From assembly GCA_025054875.1 (NCBI GenBank), contig JANWYS010000020.1:1-32222 (forward strand): 32,222 nucleotides of DNA. The letters are read 5' to 3'. Made by a program: the position numbers and the translations under genes. The first letter of the stretch is position 1. Each line of letters begins with the position of its first letter. This DNA comes from Cytophagaceae bacterium (lineage in GTDB: Bacteria > Bacteroidota > Bacteroidia > Cytophagales > Cytophagaceae). This document shows positions 17,375 to 25,435 of the stretch, in pieces. The notes beneath the pieces were generated by a model that saw nothing but the letters and a program-made list of their open reading frames with translations, was not told the origin of the DNA and did no database searches.

Positions 17375-17626
17375 ACCCAGATTCCGTATTTGCGGAAGAA
17401 ATGAAATAAAACAGGGAAAGTAAAAATTTTTTTAAGTTGGGCGCGCCCCTGCGGGGCCGGGCTGTCCGCCACTCCGCTCTCGCTTCGGTGCTCCGCTAAA
17501 GCTCCGCACTGGCCTTGCAGGCCATGGCTACCATCCCTCGCGCAGGTTCTCTCGAACTTTTTCAGGTTCATAAGAAAACGTGAAACCTCCGAAGTGGTCC
17601 AACGCCGCATCCAAAAGGGTTACAGT
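17372..17626 (-). repeat. Composite intergenic repeat, copy B
   Basis: Inverted relative to copy A at 1-410. From left to right it has an AT-rich arm starting TTAACCCAGATTCCGTATT (17372-17390), the core GGGCGCGCCC (17439-17448), a GC-rich arm with hairpins GCCCC/GGGGC and GGCCT/AGGCC (up to about 17541), and the decayed coding tail. Copy A and copy B agree almost base for base in the GC-rich arm. The left terminus matches the terminus of the element at 21481, CCGGATTCCGTATTAGC, in most positions. The region lies directly upstream of mfd and about 300 bases from gldJ. Confidence 0.75.
17528..17626 (-). pseudogene. Decayed 3' end of an unknown coding sequence (copy B)
   Basis: A 32-codon open stretch that starts after an in-frame TAA and ends in TAG directly where the GC-rich arm begins. 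It contains FTFSYEPEKVRENLREG, homologous to the copy-A tail. No start codon or domain is visible and I do not recognise the family. Confidence 0.4.
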
Positions 17627-17919
17627 TTACCCACATAATCGTCATTTGTCAATGAAAGCTATCCTTAACTACTTAAGAACCTGACTCCGTACTATTTTTT
17701 GAAACGCTCAATCCAAGTATGAGTTCTGAACCAAAATTCTCCAAAATTTATTTGCATTAGTGTGTGCAATGTGTTTCGTATAGTAAACATCAAAATTTGT
17801 AATTTACGTATCTTACATGCAATTCGTCGGCATAAAATTTGCGTTCCCATAAAAAAAATACTATTTTAGTTGGTTGGAACATTTTATTGAACATTTCATA
17901 CACTGAAATATTCAACAGG
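17611..17919. other. Gap upstream of gldJ
   Basis: Apart from the end of copy B, this AT-rich stretch holds no ORF, hairpin or repeat I can support. It should contain the gldJ promoter; TAAAATTTG at 17833-17841 is one base longer than the TAnnTTTG consensus. Confidence 0.3.
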
Positions 17920-19203
17920 ATGAATAAAAATGCCGGATATATGCTCAGGTCAGCTATCCTGATATGTTGGTTACTTGTGGGTATCTCTGTGCACTATTCA
18001 TGCAAAGCAAGAAAAAATAAATCAAAAGACAAAGATAGTTTACAGGTTGATTCAATGTCATCAGATTCATTAGCTAAAGACAAGGATATGCCTAAAACTT
18101 TGGCTTTAGGTTTTGAACATCAAAAAAATATTCTCAACACGGTTTACATTCATGAGGGTAGTACAGAGCTGGGAACTTTTGATGAAGAAGAAATCATGAA
18201 TGAAGGCAACAATGTGAAAAGAACTGTATCAGTAGAGTCGTTTTACATGGATGAAACAGAAATAGCCAACATTCATTGGCTTGAATATTTATTTCACGTG
18301 CAAAAAGATTCCTCCAAAGAGTTTTACGAATCAGCATTACCCGATACTACTGTATGGCAAAGAGAATTAGGATACAATGATTTCTATGTAAGCAATTATC
18401 TCAGGTATCCGGGGTTTCGCTTCTATCCTGTAGTAGGAATCAGCTGGCTCCAGGCCAATGACTATTGCTTATGGCGTACTGCAAAAGTAAACGAGTATTT
18501 AGTCAAACAGGGCATATCCATCATAGAAGCGTCAAAGAAAAAAAACAAAAAAAATCCTAAAGATACCAACGCTGTATCATCATCATCTTTGACAACCTCT
18601 TCCGCCGCAATCAACAACGTTATATACAGGCTCCCTACCGAGCAAGAGTGGGAATATGCGGCTCAATCTTTCGTGGACAATCAATTTTCCAATCCGGAAA
18701 CCAAACATAAACGCATATATCCCTGGGATGGCAACACACTTAGAAGTGCAGATAAAAAGCTACAAGGAATTTTTTTAGCAAACTTTAAAAGAGGCAGAGG
18801 CGATTATGGAGGTATAGCAAACAACAAACGACGCGATGGAGGAATTATGACAACTTATATTTACGAATATCCTCCTAATGACTACGGACTGTACAACATG
18901 GCCGGCAATGTCAATGAGTGGGTATATGATGAATATGTACCTTTTTCTTTTGAAGGTGAAAAAATAGAAGATAATGAAGAGGAGGAAGGTTTTTTGGCCG
19001 GAACACAACGATATAACAAAGCCGGATTTAGCGTGGTAAGCAATGCCGTAATGCGAGTTTACAAAGGAGGCTCATGGCAGGATGTGGCCTATTGGTTATC
19101 ACCAGGCACCAGAAGATACCTGGCACAAGATTCCTCTACCGCTACTATCGGATTGCGATGTGCCATGAGTATTGCCGGGCAAAACGACAAGGATAAAAAA
19201 TAA
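17920..19203 (+). CDS. gldJ: GldJ-like gliding/T9SS lipoprotein (formylglycine-generating-enzyme fold)
   Basis: A 427-residue lipoprotein of the SUMF1/FGE-sulfatase superfamily. The N-terminus MNKNAGYMLRSAILICWLLV is a signal ending near Cys28 (VHYSC). A Lys/Asp/Ser-rich linker follows, then the FGE-like domain from about residue 70 to 425, with SFYMDETEI, YPVVGISWLQANDYCLWRT, VNEYLVKQGI, IYRLPTEQEWEYAA and NMAGNVNEWVYDE. The QANDYC-WRT-VNEY signature is characteristic of GldJ, which stabilises GldK and supports T9SS secretion and gliding. It is unlikely to be an active oxidase. ATG at 17920 is preferred to a TTG 81 bases upstream, which would put 27 residues before the signal. Paralogues such as GldK share the fold, so GldJ is probable, not certain. 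Confidence 0.8.
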   Translation: MNKNAGYMLRSAILICWLLVGISVHYSCKARKNKSKDKDSLQVDSMSSDSLAKDKDMPKTLALGFEHQKNILNTVYIHEGSTELGTFDEEEIMNEGNNVKRTVSVESFYMDETEIANIHWLEYLFHVQKDSSKEFYESALPDTTVWQRELGYNDFYVSNYLRYPGFRFYPVVGISWLQANDYCLWRTAKVNEYLVKQGISIIEASKKKNKKNPKDTNAVSSSSLTTSSAAINNVIYRLPTEQEWEYAAQSFVDNQFSNPETKHKRIYPWDGNTLRSADKKLQGIFLANFKRGRGDYGGIANNKRRDGGIMTTYIYEYPPNDYGLYNMAGNVNEWVYDEYVPFSFEGEKIEDNEEEEGFLAGTQRYNKAGFSVVSNAVMRVYKGGSWQDVAYWLSPGTRRYLAQDSSTATIGLRCAMSIAGQNDKDKK

Positions 19204-19786
19204 AATCAAACGTGGCACAAGAATAGCTCAGCTTATACTGTCGTCCTTAGTGTTTAAAGTCTCATGTTCTTACTAATCACGTCTGATGAATTGGCCGGCA
19301 ACAGAATTTTCTGTTCAATGCATTAGAAAATACTCTTTGAAATCCTGATACAACGATGTTTCTACTGTATGAAATGGTTTATTGAGCATTACGCATTGAA
19401 CCCTCAACAATCATCATTCAATTCTTAACATCAGAAAATATTGATATCAGGAATTTCGCCCGATGCCTATCAAGCATTAACTCTTTTTTGAGTATATAGG
19501 TTTTCTTTTATCAGATTGCTTTCCTCCCACATCGCCAGCATGCTGTTGCGTCATATCTATTCGCTCAAATCTCTTTTATGGTGTTTGACATTTTATTTGA
19601 CAATTTTTTTGCTTGCGAGGAATACAGATGTATGATTAACAGATGAACAGTTTTTAAAAAATCCTGTTATCTTGTATCTCATATCACCTATAAAAGTTGT
19701 GGTGTAATCTTTGTTTCGAATGTGATGCACGAAGTTATTACATCTCAACTTTTATCTTGATACACTAATATTGTTTATTAAAAGAT
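19204..19786. other. Gap between gldJ and the carboxylase gene (583 bp)
   Basis: The middle, about 19255-19384, holds repeat G. The rest is AT-rich and shows no coding potential. A strong gldJ terminator is not evident. The carboxylase promoter should lie in the last 100 bases; TAATCTTTG at 19706-19714 is one base longer than the -7 consensus. Confidence 0.4.
19255..19384 (+). repeat. Dispersed intergenic repeat, family 2, copy G
   Basis: Same orientation as 22701-22850. The conserved parts are TTACTAATCAC (19270-19280), a TTTTCTGTTCAATGCATTAG block (19307-19326), CTCTTTGAAATCCTGATA (19333-19350) and the end TGTATGAAATGGTTTA (19366-19381). The left part is more diverged than in copies E and F. 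No ORF. Confidence 0.55.
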
Positions 19787-21409
19787 ATGGCGGCGATAAC
19801 CAACAGCGAATCCATAAAAAACTTATGCATTGAGTTCTCAGAAAAACTTAAAGTGATTCATTCAGGTGGGGGTGCAAAAAAAATTGCAGAGCAACACGAA
19901 AAAGGCAAACTAACTGCCAGAGAGCGCATTGAACGATTGATAGACAAAGGTAGCCCCATGATAGAAATTGGAGCGTTTGCTGCATACGACATGTACAAGG
20001 AATACGGCGGATGTCCTTCTGCAGGAGTAGTAGTAGTGCTGGGATATGTATGTAATCGCTTATGTGTGATAGTGGCCAATGATGCTACCGTGAAAGCAGG
20101 AGCGTGGTTTCCGATGACTGCTAAAAAAAACCTGCGCGCTCAGGAAATCGCTATGGAAAACAAATTGCCCATAATTTATCTGGTAGATAGCGCCGGAATA
20201 TTCTTACCTTTACAAGATGAGGTTTTTGCAGATAAAGAACATTTCGGGCGAATTTTTCGAAACAATGCCGTTCTCTCCTCCATGGGCATCCCACAAATCG
20301 CTGCTATCATGGGCAGTTGTGTTGCCGGCGGTGCTTACCTTCCCATCTTATCTGATGAGGCTTTGATAGTAGATAAAACAGGCACCGTATTTCTCGCCGG
20401 TTCTTTCCTTGTAAAATCTGCTATCGGCGAAGATATAGATAACGAAACTTTAGGTGGAGCCACCACACATTGTGAAATTTCCGGCGTCACCGATTACAAA
20501 TGTGCAAACGATGACGATTGCCTCAAAAAAATCCGAAACATTATTTCAAAACTCGGGCACAATCCCAAAGCCGGATTTGACCGAACAACTCCCAAACCTC
20601 CCAAAGAGCGCCCTAACGAAATATACGACATACTACCCGCTGACCGCACAAAGCCATATGACATGAAACAAATCATAAAACGATTGGTTGACAATTCTGA
20701 GCTTGATGAATATAAAGAACTCTACGGAAAGTCTATAATATGCGGACTCGCCCGAATAGAGGGATGGGCAGTAGGCATCGTAGCCAACCAACGCCTGCTT
20801 GTGAAAACCAAAAAAAATGAAATGCAGATGGGAGGAGTGATCTATTCAGATGCTGCAGACAAAGCCGCACGCTTCATTATGAACTGTAATCAAAAAAAAA
20901 TACCTCTTCTCTTCCTGCACGACGTCACCGGATTCATGGTAGGTTCAAGAGCTGAAATGGGCGGCATCATCAAAGATGGAGCCAAAATGGTCAGCGCCAT
21001 GGCCAATTCAGTTGTCCCTAAGTTTACTGTTATTGTCGGCAATTCATATGGTGCAGGCAACTATGCCATGTGCGGAAAGGCTTTCGACCCAAGGCTTATA
21101 TACGCATGGCCTACCGCTCAAATAGCCGTAATGAGCGGAGCATCTGCCGCAAAAACATTATTACAAATAAAAATCGCCTCCCTAAAAAACAGTGGAAAAG
21201 AAATCTCTAAAGAACAGGAACAAACCTTACTAAACGAAATCATACAACACTATGAATCCAAAACATCACCTTACTACGCTGCTTCTCAACTCTGGGTTGA
21301 CGGTATTATAGACCCTCTGGAAACCCGTAAAATCATTTCTATCGGGATTGAAGCAGCAAACCACAACCCCGAGTGGAAACCTTATAATGTTGGCATCATA
21401 CAAACCTGA
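19787..21409 (+). CDS. Acyl-CoA carboxylase beta (carboxyltransferase) subunit
   Basis: The carboxyltransferase half of a biotin-dependent acyl-CoA carboxylase; it moves the carboxyl group from biotin to an acyl-CoA. The 540 residues form two crotonase-like domains. MGSCVAGGAYLP (175-186) and GNSYGAGNYAMCG (418-430) supply the oxyanion holes, with PMTAKKNLRAQEIA and LLVKTKKNEMQMGG between. The AMCG motif and overall length fit the methylcrotonyl-CoA carboxylase branch (leucine breakdown) better than propionyl-CoA carboxylase, but the substrate cannot be settled here. The biotin carboxylase/BCCP subunit is not in the window. The gene is monocistronic between long gaps. A weak TGCC/GGCA hairpin with a short T-run lies just after the stop (21421-21444). 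Confidence 0.92.
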   Translation: MAAITNSESIKNLCIEFSEKLKVIHSGGGAKKIAEQHEKGKLTARERIERLIDKGSPMIEIGAFAAYDMYKEYGGCPSAGVVVVLGYVCNRLCVIVANDATVKAGAWFPMTAKKNLRAQEIAMENKLPIIYLVDSAGIFLPLQDEVFADKEHFGRIFRNNAVLSSMGIPQIAAIMGSCVAGGAYLPILSDEALIVDKTGTVFLAGSFLVKSAIGEDIDNETLGGATTHCEISGVTDYKCANDDDCLKKIRNIISKLGHNPKAGFDRTTPKPPKERPNEIYDILPADRTKPYDMKQIIKRLVDNSELDEYKELYGKSIICGLARIEGWAVGIVANQRLLVKTKKNEMQMGGVIYSDAADKAARFIMNCNQKKIPLLFLHDVTGFMVGSRAEMGGIIKDGAKMVSAMANSVVPKFTVIVGNSYGAGNYAMCGKAFDPRLIYAWPTAQIAVMSGASAAKTLLQIKIASLKNSGKEISKEQEQTLLNEIIQHYESKTSPYYAASQLWVDGIIDPLETRKIISIGIEAANHNPEWKPYNVGIIQT

Positions 21410-21826
21410 CAGTGAAGTAATGCCACAAAAGGCAACAAATTTTTGCAGAATAATAAAAGACTGAGTTTACCACATTAAACCCGGATTCCGTATTAGCAGC
21501 CAAGAATGATGAAATGTTTTTTTGTGTTGGGCGCGCCCAAAAGAAAAAACTTTCATTGACTTTTCGGCTAATACGGAATCCGGAATAATATCGCTGATTG
21601 CAAAATTTTATATCGCTGTATATCAGAATTAATTATTTTGAAACTAACACCTCCACCGCTCATGGGATATTTGAATTAGTTTTTGTAGTGCAATTACTAA
21701 TGCTTCATAATTGACTATTCCAGAATTGCGGATATATAAAACAAGAATGGATATTTTTTTGTATTATTGGAATGAAGATTTGAACACGTCGGGCTATGAT
21801 ATGATGCCGGAAGTACCTAAGTGAAA
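21410..21826. other. Gap with the palindromic element (417 bp)
   Basis: Holds a weak hairpin after the carboxylase stop, the palindromic element at 21481-21583, and about 240 bases of AT-rich sequence without coding potential. The stretch 21590-21680 has faint similarity to family 2 repeats, too weak to claim. Confidence 0.4.
21481..21583. mobile_element. MITE-like palindromic element (family 1, copy C)
   Basis: A 103-bp element with perfect 17-bp terminal inverted repeats: CCGGATTCCGTATTAGC at 21481-21497 and its reverse complement at 21567-21583. The arms continue as imperfect inverted copies (ATGAAATGTTTTTTT against ATGAAAGTTTTTTC) and meet at the self-complementary core GGGCGCGCCC (21529-21538). 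It has no ORF. The core recurs at 362, 17439 and 26949, and the terminus recurs at 17372. The hallmarks fit a non-autonomous, transposase-mobilised miniature element or a large REP hairpin. No clear target-site duplication is visible. Confidence 0.6.
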
Positions 21827-22534
21827 ATGAAGATAATTACAGGAATAACATTGTTGCTATGTTTGCTTGTAGAGGTGAGAGGGCAGTTGCCTCAGCGCTT
21901 TGGCATTATATCGGCAAGTGCCAATTCATATAAAGGAGATTTATCTGCTACATACAAAAACTGGTCATCGGGCGTACATGTATCTATGGTTTTGAACAAG
22001 AGGAAAAACTGGAACGGATGTTTTAGTCTTATGTTTGGAAATGTTGTAGCTCAAAATGCAGACTATGTATACGATTCGGGTAGTGTGACAAGTGCCACGC
22101 CAAACAAGTTTTCAAATACTTCATTAGTTGATATAAGTTATCAGCTAAGGTACTACTTGTTGAAAAAAAACTGCTTGTGGTTGTATGTGTATCAGGGAAT
22201 CGGGCTATTAAGATTTCAACCTAAAGATGAGCAGAAAAAGCCTCTCATTGATCAACTTTCTACGCGTCCTATGGAAGAGTCATATTCTAATGTGTCATTT
22301 CAGGTTCCTCACGGAATAGGTGCTTTGTACATGTGGCCTCAGGGCTATGGAGCAGGGATTCAGGCTGGATACATCAATTCTACATCCGATTATTTGGATA
22401 ATATTTCGGCGTGGGGTATGCGAAAAAAAACGGATAACATTTTCACGGTGAAGTTTATGTTTTATTTCCCCATTTATGGCAAAACCCTAAAGGGCACTCC
22501 GGATGGCGCTTCATTACCTGTAGAAAAATTGTAG
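21827..22534 (+). CDS. Outer-membrane beta-barrel protein of unknown function
   Basis: A 235-residue protein starting at ATG 21827 (a GTG two codons upstream is also in frame). The signal peptide is MKIITGITLLLCLLVEVRG, then QLPQRFGIISASANSYKGDL. The mature part alternates hydrophobic and aromatic residues as in an 8- or 10-strand barrel, with a conserved-looking SYKGDL near the start and a strand ending FTVKFMFYFPIYG near the C-terminus. The early SY-GDL pattern recalls the DUF6089/PorG group of T9SS outer-membrane proteins, but the match is weak. It is monocistronic. Confidence 0.6.
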   Translation: MKIITGITLLLCLLVEVRGQLPQRFGIISASANSYKGDLSATYKNWSSGVHVSMVLNKRKNWNGCFSLMFGNVVAQNADYVYDSGSVTSATPNKFSNTSLVDISYQLRYYLLKKNCLWLYVYQGIGLLRFQPKDEQKKPLIDQLSTRPMEESYSNVSFQVPHGIGALYMWPQGYGAGIQAGYINSTSDYLDNISAWGMRKKTDNIFTVKFMFYFPIYGKTLKGTPDGASLPVEKL

Positions 22535-23070
22535 CCAGTATCAAAATAAAAATTTATGATCTCTAAAAAAGCAGGAGACAAAGCTGGCCTATGGTGTGTA
22601 TAGTCCATAAAATGTTTCCATGTATTTGAAGTAAGCTTAAACGATTTGATTTCTATGATTTCGTATATCTTTCGGCCATGAATAATCAACTCATTTCATC
22701 GCATTTTATGCAATAGAGAAAATTATATACTCGCGAAGCCATACAAGTTATCGTTCATGAAATAATTGTTCGGTATGTTTTCTGTTGCTATGCATCAGAA
22801 ACAATTCATTGAGATTATAACTCGCAACACTTGTATGAAATGGGTTTACCCACCATCACATAAAATGTAAACATGAAGCCCCAAAACTGATCATTTAATG
22901 AAGTAAAGCGTTACCGAGACAACTAAGAAACTCTTGTTAATTTTTTTCAATAATTATGTATTTAATGTTATTATTGCATGTTAAACAGCAAGTCCATTCA
23001 CACCGGATTAAGCAAGTTCATAACTCGTTTAAATGGTTTATTTTAACATAATAATTTTAACATCAGATTT
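22535..23070. other. Gap upstream of aconitase (536 bp)
   Basis: Contains repeat F (22701-22850), a CAGGAGACA-type fragment near 22571 also seen next to nth, and an AT-rich stretch up to the aconitase start. No gene or clear terminator is seen. The promoter of the aconitase gene presumably lies in the last 100 bases. Confidence 0.4.
22701..22850 (+). repeat. Dispersed intergenic repeat, family 2, copy F
   Basis: The clearest copy. It begins CATTTTATGCAATAGAGAAA (22702-22721) and ends TTGTATGAAATGGGTTTA (22831-22848), which are inverted relatives. The middle has TTCATGAAATAATTG (22754-22768) and a 23-base block at 22779-22801 with one mismatch to copy E. The right end overlaps a small GGGTTTACCC hairpin at 22842-22851. 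No ORF. Confidence 0.65.
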
Positions 23071-25338
23071 ATGGCATTCGACATTGAGATGATCAAGCAA
23101 TTGTATGCGTCTATACCGGAAAGGGTAGAATCCGCTAGAAAATTATTAGGTAGACCTCTTACTCTGGCAGAGAAAATTTTATACACCCATCTGCATAGCT
23201 CACAAACATCAGAAAAGTTTGAACGAGGAAAATCGTATGTTGATTTTGCGCCGGATCGCGTAGCTATGCAAGATGCCACCGCCCAAATGGCTTTGCTGCA
23301 ATTCATGCAGGCGGGAAGACCTAAAGTAGCCGTGCCTTCATCGGTGCATTGCGATCACCTCATCACAGCAAAGATTGAAGCTGAAAAGGACTTAATGGTA
23401 GCGACAGAAGAAAATAAAGAGGTATATGAATTCTTGTCTTCCGTTTCTAACAAATATGGCATAGATTTCTGGAAGCCCGGTGCAGGCATCATACACCAGG
23501 TAGTGTTGGAAAACTATGCTTTTCCCGGCGGTATGATGATAGGTACAGATTCGCATACTGTAAATGCCGGAGGCCTTGGTATGCTTGCTATTGGTGTAGG
23601 CGGTGCCGATGCCTGCGATGTGATGGCAGGCTTGCCATGGGAACTCAAATGGCCTAAGCTGATAGGCATAAAGCTTACCGGAAAACTCAACGGTTGGACA
23701 TCTCCCAAAGATGTGATACTAAAAGTGGCCGGTATACTCACGGTGAAAGGTGGAACCGGAGCCATTGTAGAATACTTTGGTGAAGGTGCTACATCAATCA
23801 GTTGTACCGGAAAAGGCACTATATGCAATATGGGCGCTGAAATTGGTGCCACTACTTCTACTTTCGGATACGATGCTTCCATGGAGCGTTATTTGAGAGC
23901 CACCGGAAGAGCAGATGTAGCCGATATGGCCAATAAAATAAAGGAACACCTCACCGCTGACCCAGAGGTGTACGCTAACCCTGAAAAATATTTTGACCAG
24001 GTTATCGAAATAAACCTATCGGAGCTGGAGCCTCATTTGAATGGCCCCTTCACTCCTGACCTGGCTACTCCCATTTCGAAAATGAAAGAAGTTGCCGAAA
24101 AAAACGGATGGCCCCTCAAGGTAGAAGTAGGCTTGATAGGTTCTTGTACCAATTCTTCCTACGAAGATATATCGCGCTCTGCATTTTTGGCTAAACAAGC
24201 GATATCTAAGAATTTAAAAACAAAAGCTGAATTCAGCATCACGCCGGGATCTGAGCAAGTGCGCTATACCATAGAACGCGACGGTTTTCTGGATATATTC
24301 CATCAAATAGGCGCAAAAGTTTTTGCCAATGCTTGCGGCCCTTGTATTGGTATGTGGTCACGAATGGGTGCAGAAAAAAAAGAAAAAAACACCATCGTGC
24401 ATTCCTTCAACAGAAACTTTCAAGCCCGCAACGATGGTAACCCCAACACCTATGCTTTCGTAGCCTCACCCGAGTTGGTCACTGCTTTAGCAATAGCCGG
24501 TGATCTCAGCTTCAATCCCATAACTGATTATTTGATAAATGAAAAAGGTGAGAAAGTAAAGTTAGACCCTCCTTCAGGAGATGAACTCCCCTCAAAAGGA
24601 TTTGAAGTAAAAGACGCCGGCTACCAGGCTCCCGCTGAAGATGGCAGTAAGGTGGAAGTGAAAGTAAGTCCAACCTCAAATCGCCTGCAGCTGCTTGAGC
24701 CATTCCCCGCATGGGAAGGCACAGACCTCAAAGCTCTTAAACTTCTGATAAAAGTGAAAGGAAAGTGTACTACTGACCATATCTCCATGGCGGGGCCATG
24801 GCTGAAATACAGAGGACACCTGGATAATATTTCCAACAACCTACTTATTGGTGCTACCAATTATTTCAACGGAAAAACCAATTCAGTAAAAAATCAGCTC
24901 ACCGGAACCTACGACGAAGTGCCTAAAGTACAACGAGCCTATAAGGCTGCCGGCATCGGATCTGTAGTAGTGGGAGACGAAAACTATGGAGAAGGCTCTT
25001 CGCGCGAACATGCTGCAATGGAACCTCGACATCTTGGGGTTCGTGCTATCCTGGTAAAATCCTTTGCACGCATTCATGAAACCAACCTGAAGAAACAAGG
25101 AATGCTTGCTCTCACCTTTGCCAACCCCTCTGACTATGACAAAATACAAGAGGATGATGAAATAGATATTCTTGGCCTTACCACTTTCGCACCTGCTACT
25201 CCTCTTACCATTGTGCTCCATCACAAAGACGGTTCTACAGAGGAAATTAAAGCAAACCATAGCTACAATGAGCAGCAAATAGAATGGTTTAAAGCCGGTG
25301 GTGCACTCAACATCATACGTAAGAGCGTAAAAGCATAG
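23071..25338 (+). CDS. acn: Aconitate hydratase (mitochondrial-type AcnA family)
   Basis: The citrate/isocitrate isomerase of the TCA cycle, with one [4Fe-4S] cluster. The 755 residues match the mitochondrial-type aconitase length, shorter than the roughly 890-residue AcnA. Motifs: IGTDSHT (157-163), [11 protein letters not shown] (177-187), GSCTNSS with cluster Cys359 (357-363), ACGPC with Cys422 and Cys425, and the swivelling C-terminal domain with [17 protein letters not shown] (640-656). All three cluster cysteines are present. The gene is followed after about 13 bases by a strong 10-bp hairpin that would end transcription before the next gene. Confidence 0.96.
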   Translation: MAFDIEMIKQLYASIPERVESARKLLGRPLTLAEKILYTHLHSSQTSEKFERGKSYVDFAPDRVAMQDATAQMALLQFMQAGRPKVAVPSSVHCDHLITAKIEAEKDLMVATEENKEVYEFLSSVSNKYGIDFWKPGAGIIHQVVLENYAFPGGMMIGTDSHTVNAGGLGMLAIGVGGADACDVMAGLPWELKWPKLIGIKLTGKLNGWTSPKDVILKVAGILTVKGGTGAIVEYFGEGATSISCTGKGTICNMGAEIGATTSTFGYDASMERYLRATGRADVADMANKIKEHLTADPEVYANPEKYFDQVIEINLSELEPHLNGPFTPDLATPISKMKEVAEKNGWPLKVEVGLIGSCTNSSYEDISRSAFLAKQAISKNLKTKAEFSITPGSEQVRYTIERDGFLDIFHQIGAKVFANACGPCIGMWSRMGAEKKEKNTIVHSFNRNFQARNDGNPNTYAFVASPELVTALAIAGDLSFNPITDYLINEKGEKVKLDPPSGDELPSKGFEVKDAGYQAPAEDGSKVEVKVSPTSNRLQLLEPFPAWEGTDLKALKLLIKVKGKCTTDHISMAGPWLKYRGHLDNISNNLLIGATNYFNGKTNSVKNQLTGTYDEVPKVQRAYKAAGIGSVVVGDENYGEGSSREHAAMEPRHLGVRAILVKSFARIHETNLKKQGMLALTFANPSDYDKIQEDDEIDILGLTTFAPATPLTIVLHHKDGSTEEIKANHSYNEQQIEWFKAGGALNIIRKSVKA

Positions 25339-25350
25339 CTCTTAATATCT

Positions 25351-25386
25351 GAGGTGGCTATTGGTCAGTTAGTAGCCACCTCTTTC
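25351..25386 (+). terminator. Terminator-like hairpin after aconitase
   Basis: A perfect 10-bp stem, GAGGTGGCTA (25351-25360) with TAGCCACCTC (25373-25382), around a 12-base loop. The T-tract is short (TTT, interrupted), so termination may be partial and the hairpin may instead protect the transcript's 3' end. It separates aconitase from the glutamine-synthetase-like gene. Confidence 0.55.
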
Positions 25387-25435
25387 AATATGAATGGCCT
25401 TGTTTGGCCGGATTATATTTTGAGAAAATCACAGC

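Noticed and set aside
17359-17610. An 83-codon ORF across repeat B on the minus strand
   Set aside because: It lies almost wholly in the GC-rich repeat arm, has a composition unlike any neighbour, and its frame differs from that of the conserved peptide tail. The repeat explains it.
21421-21444. Intrinsic terminator after the carboxylase gene
   Set aside because: The stem TGCC/GGCA is only 4 bp and the T-run is short, so it was not listed as a separate terminator.
24883-25278. A 131-codon minus-strand ORF inside aconitase
   Set aside because: The plus strand encodes the invariant C-terminal aconitase domain, so the ORF is a shadow.
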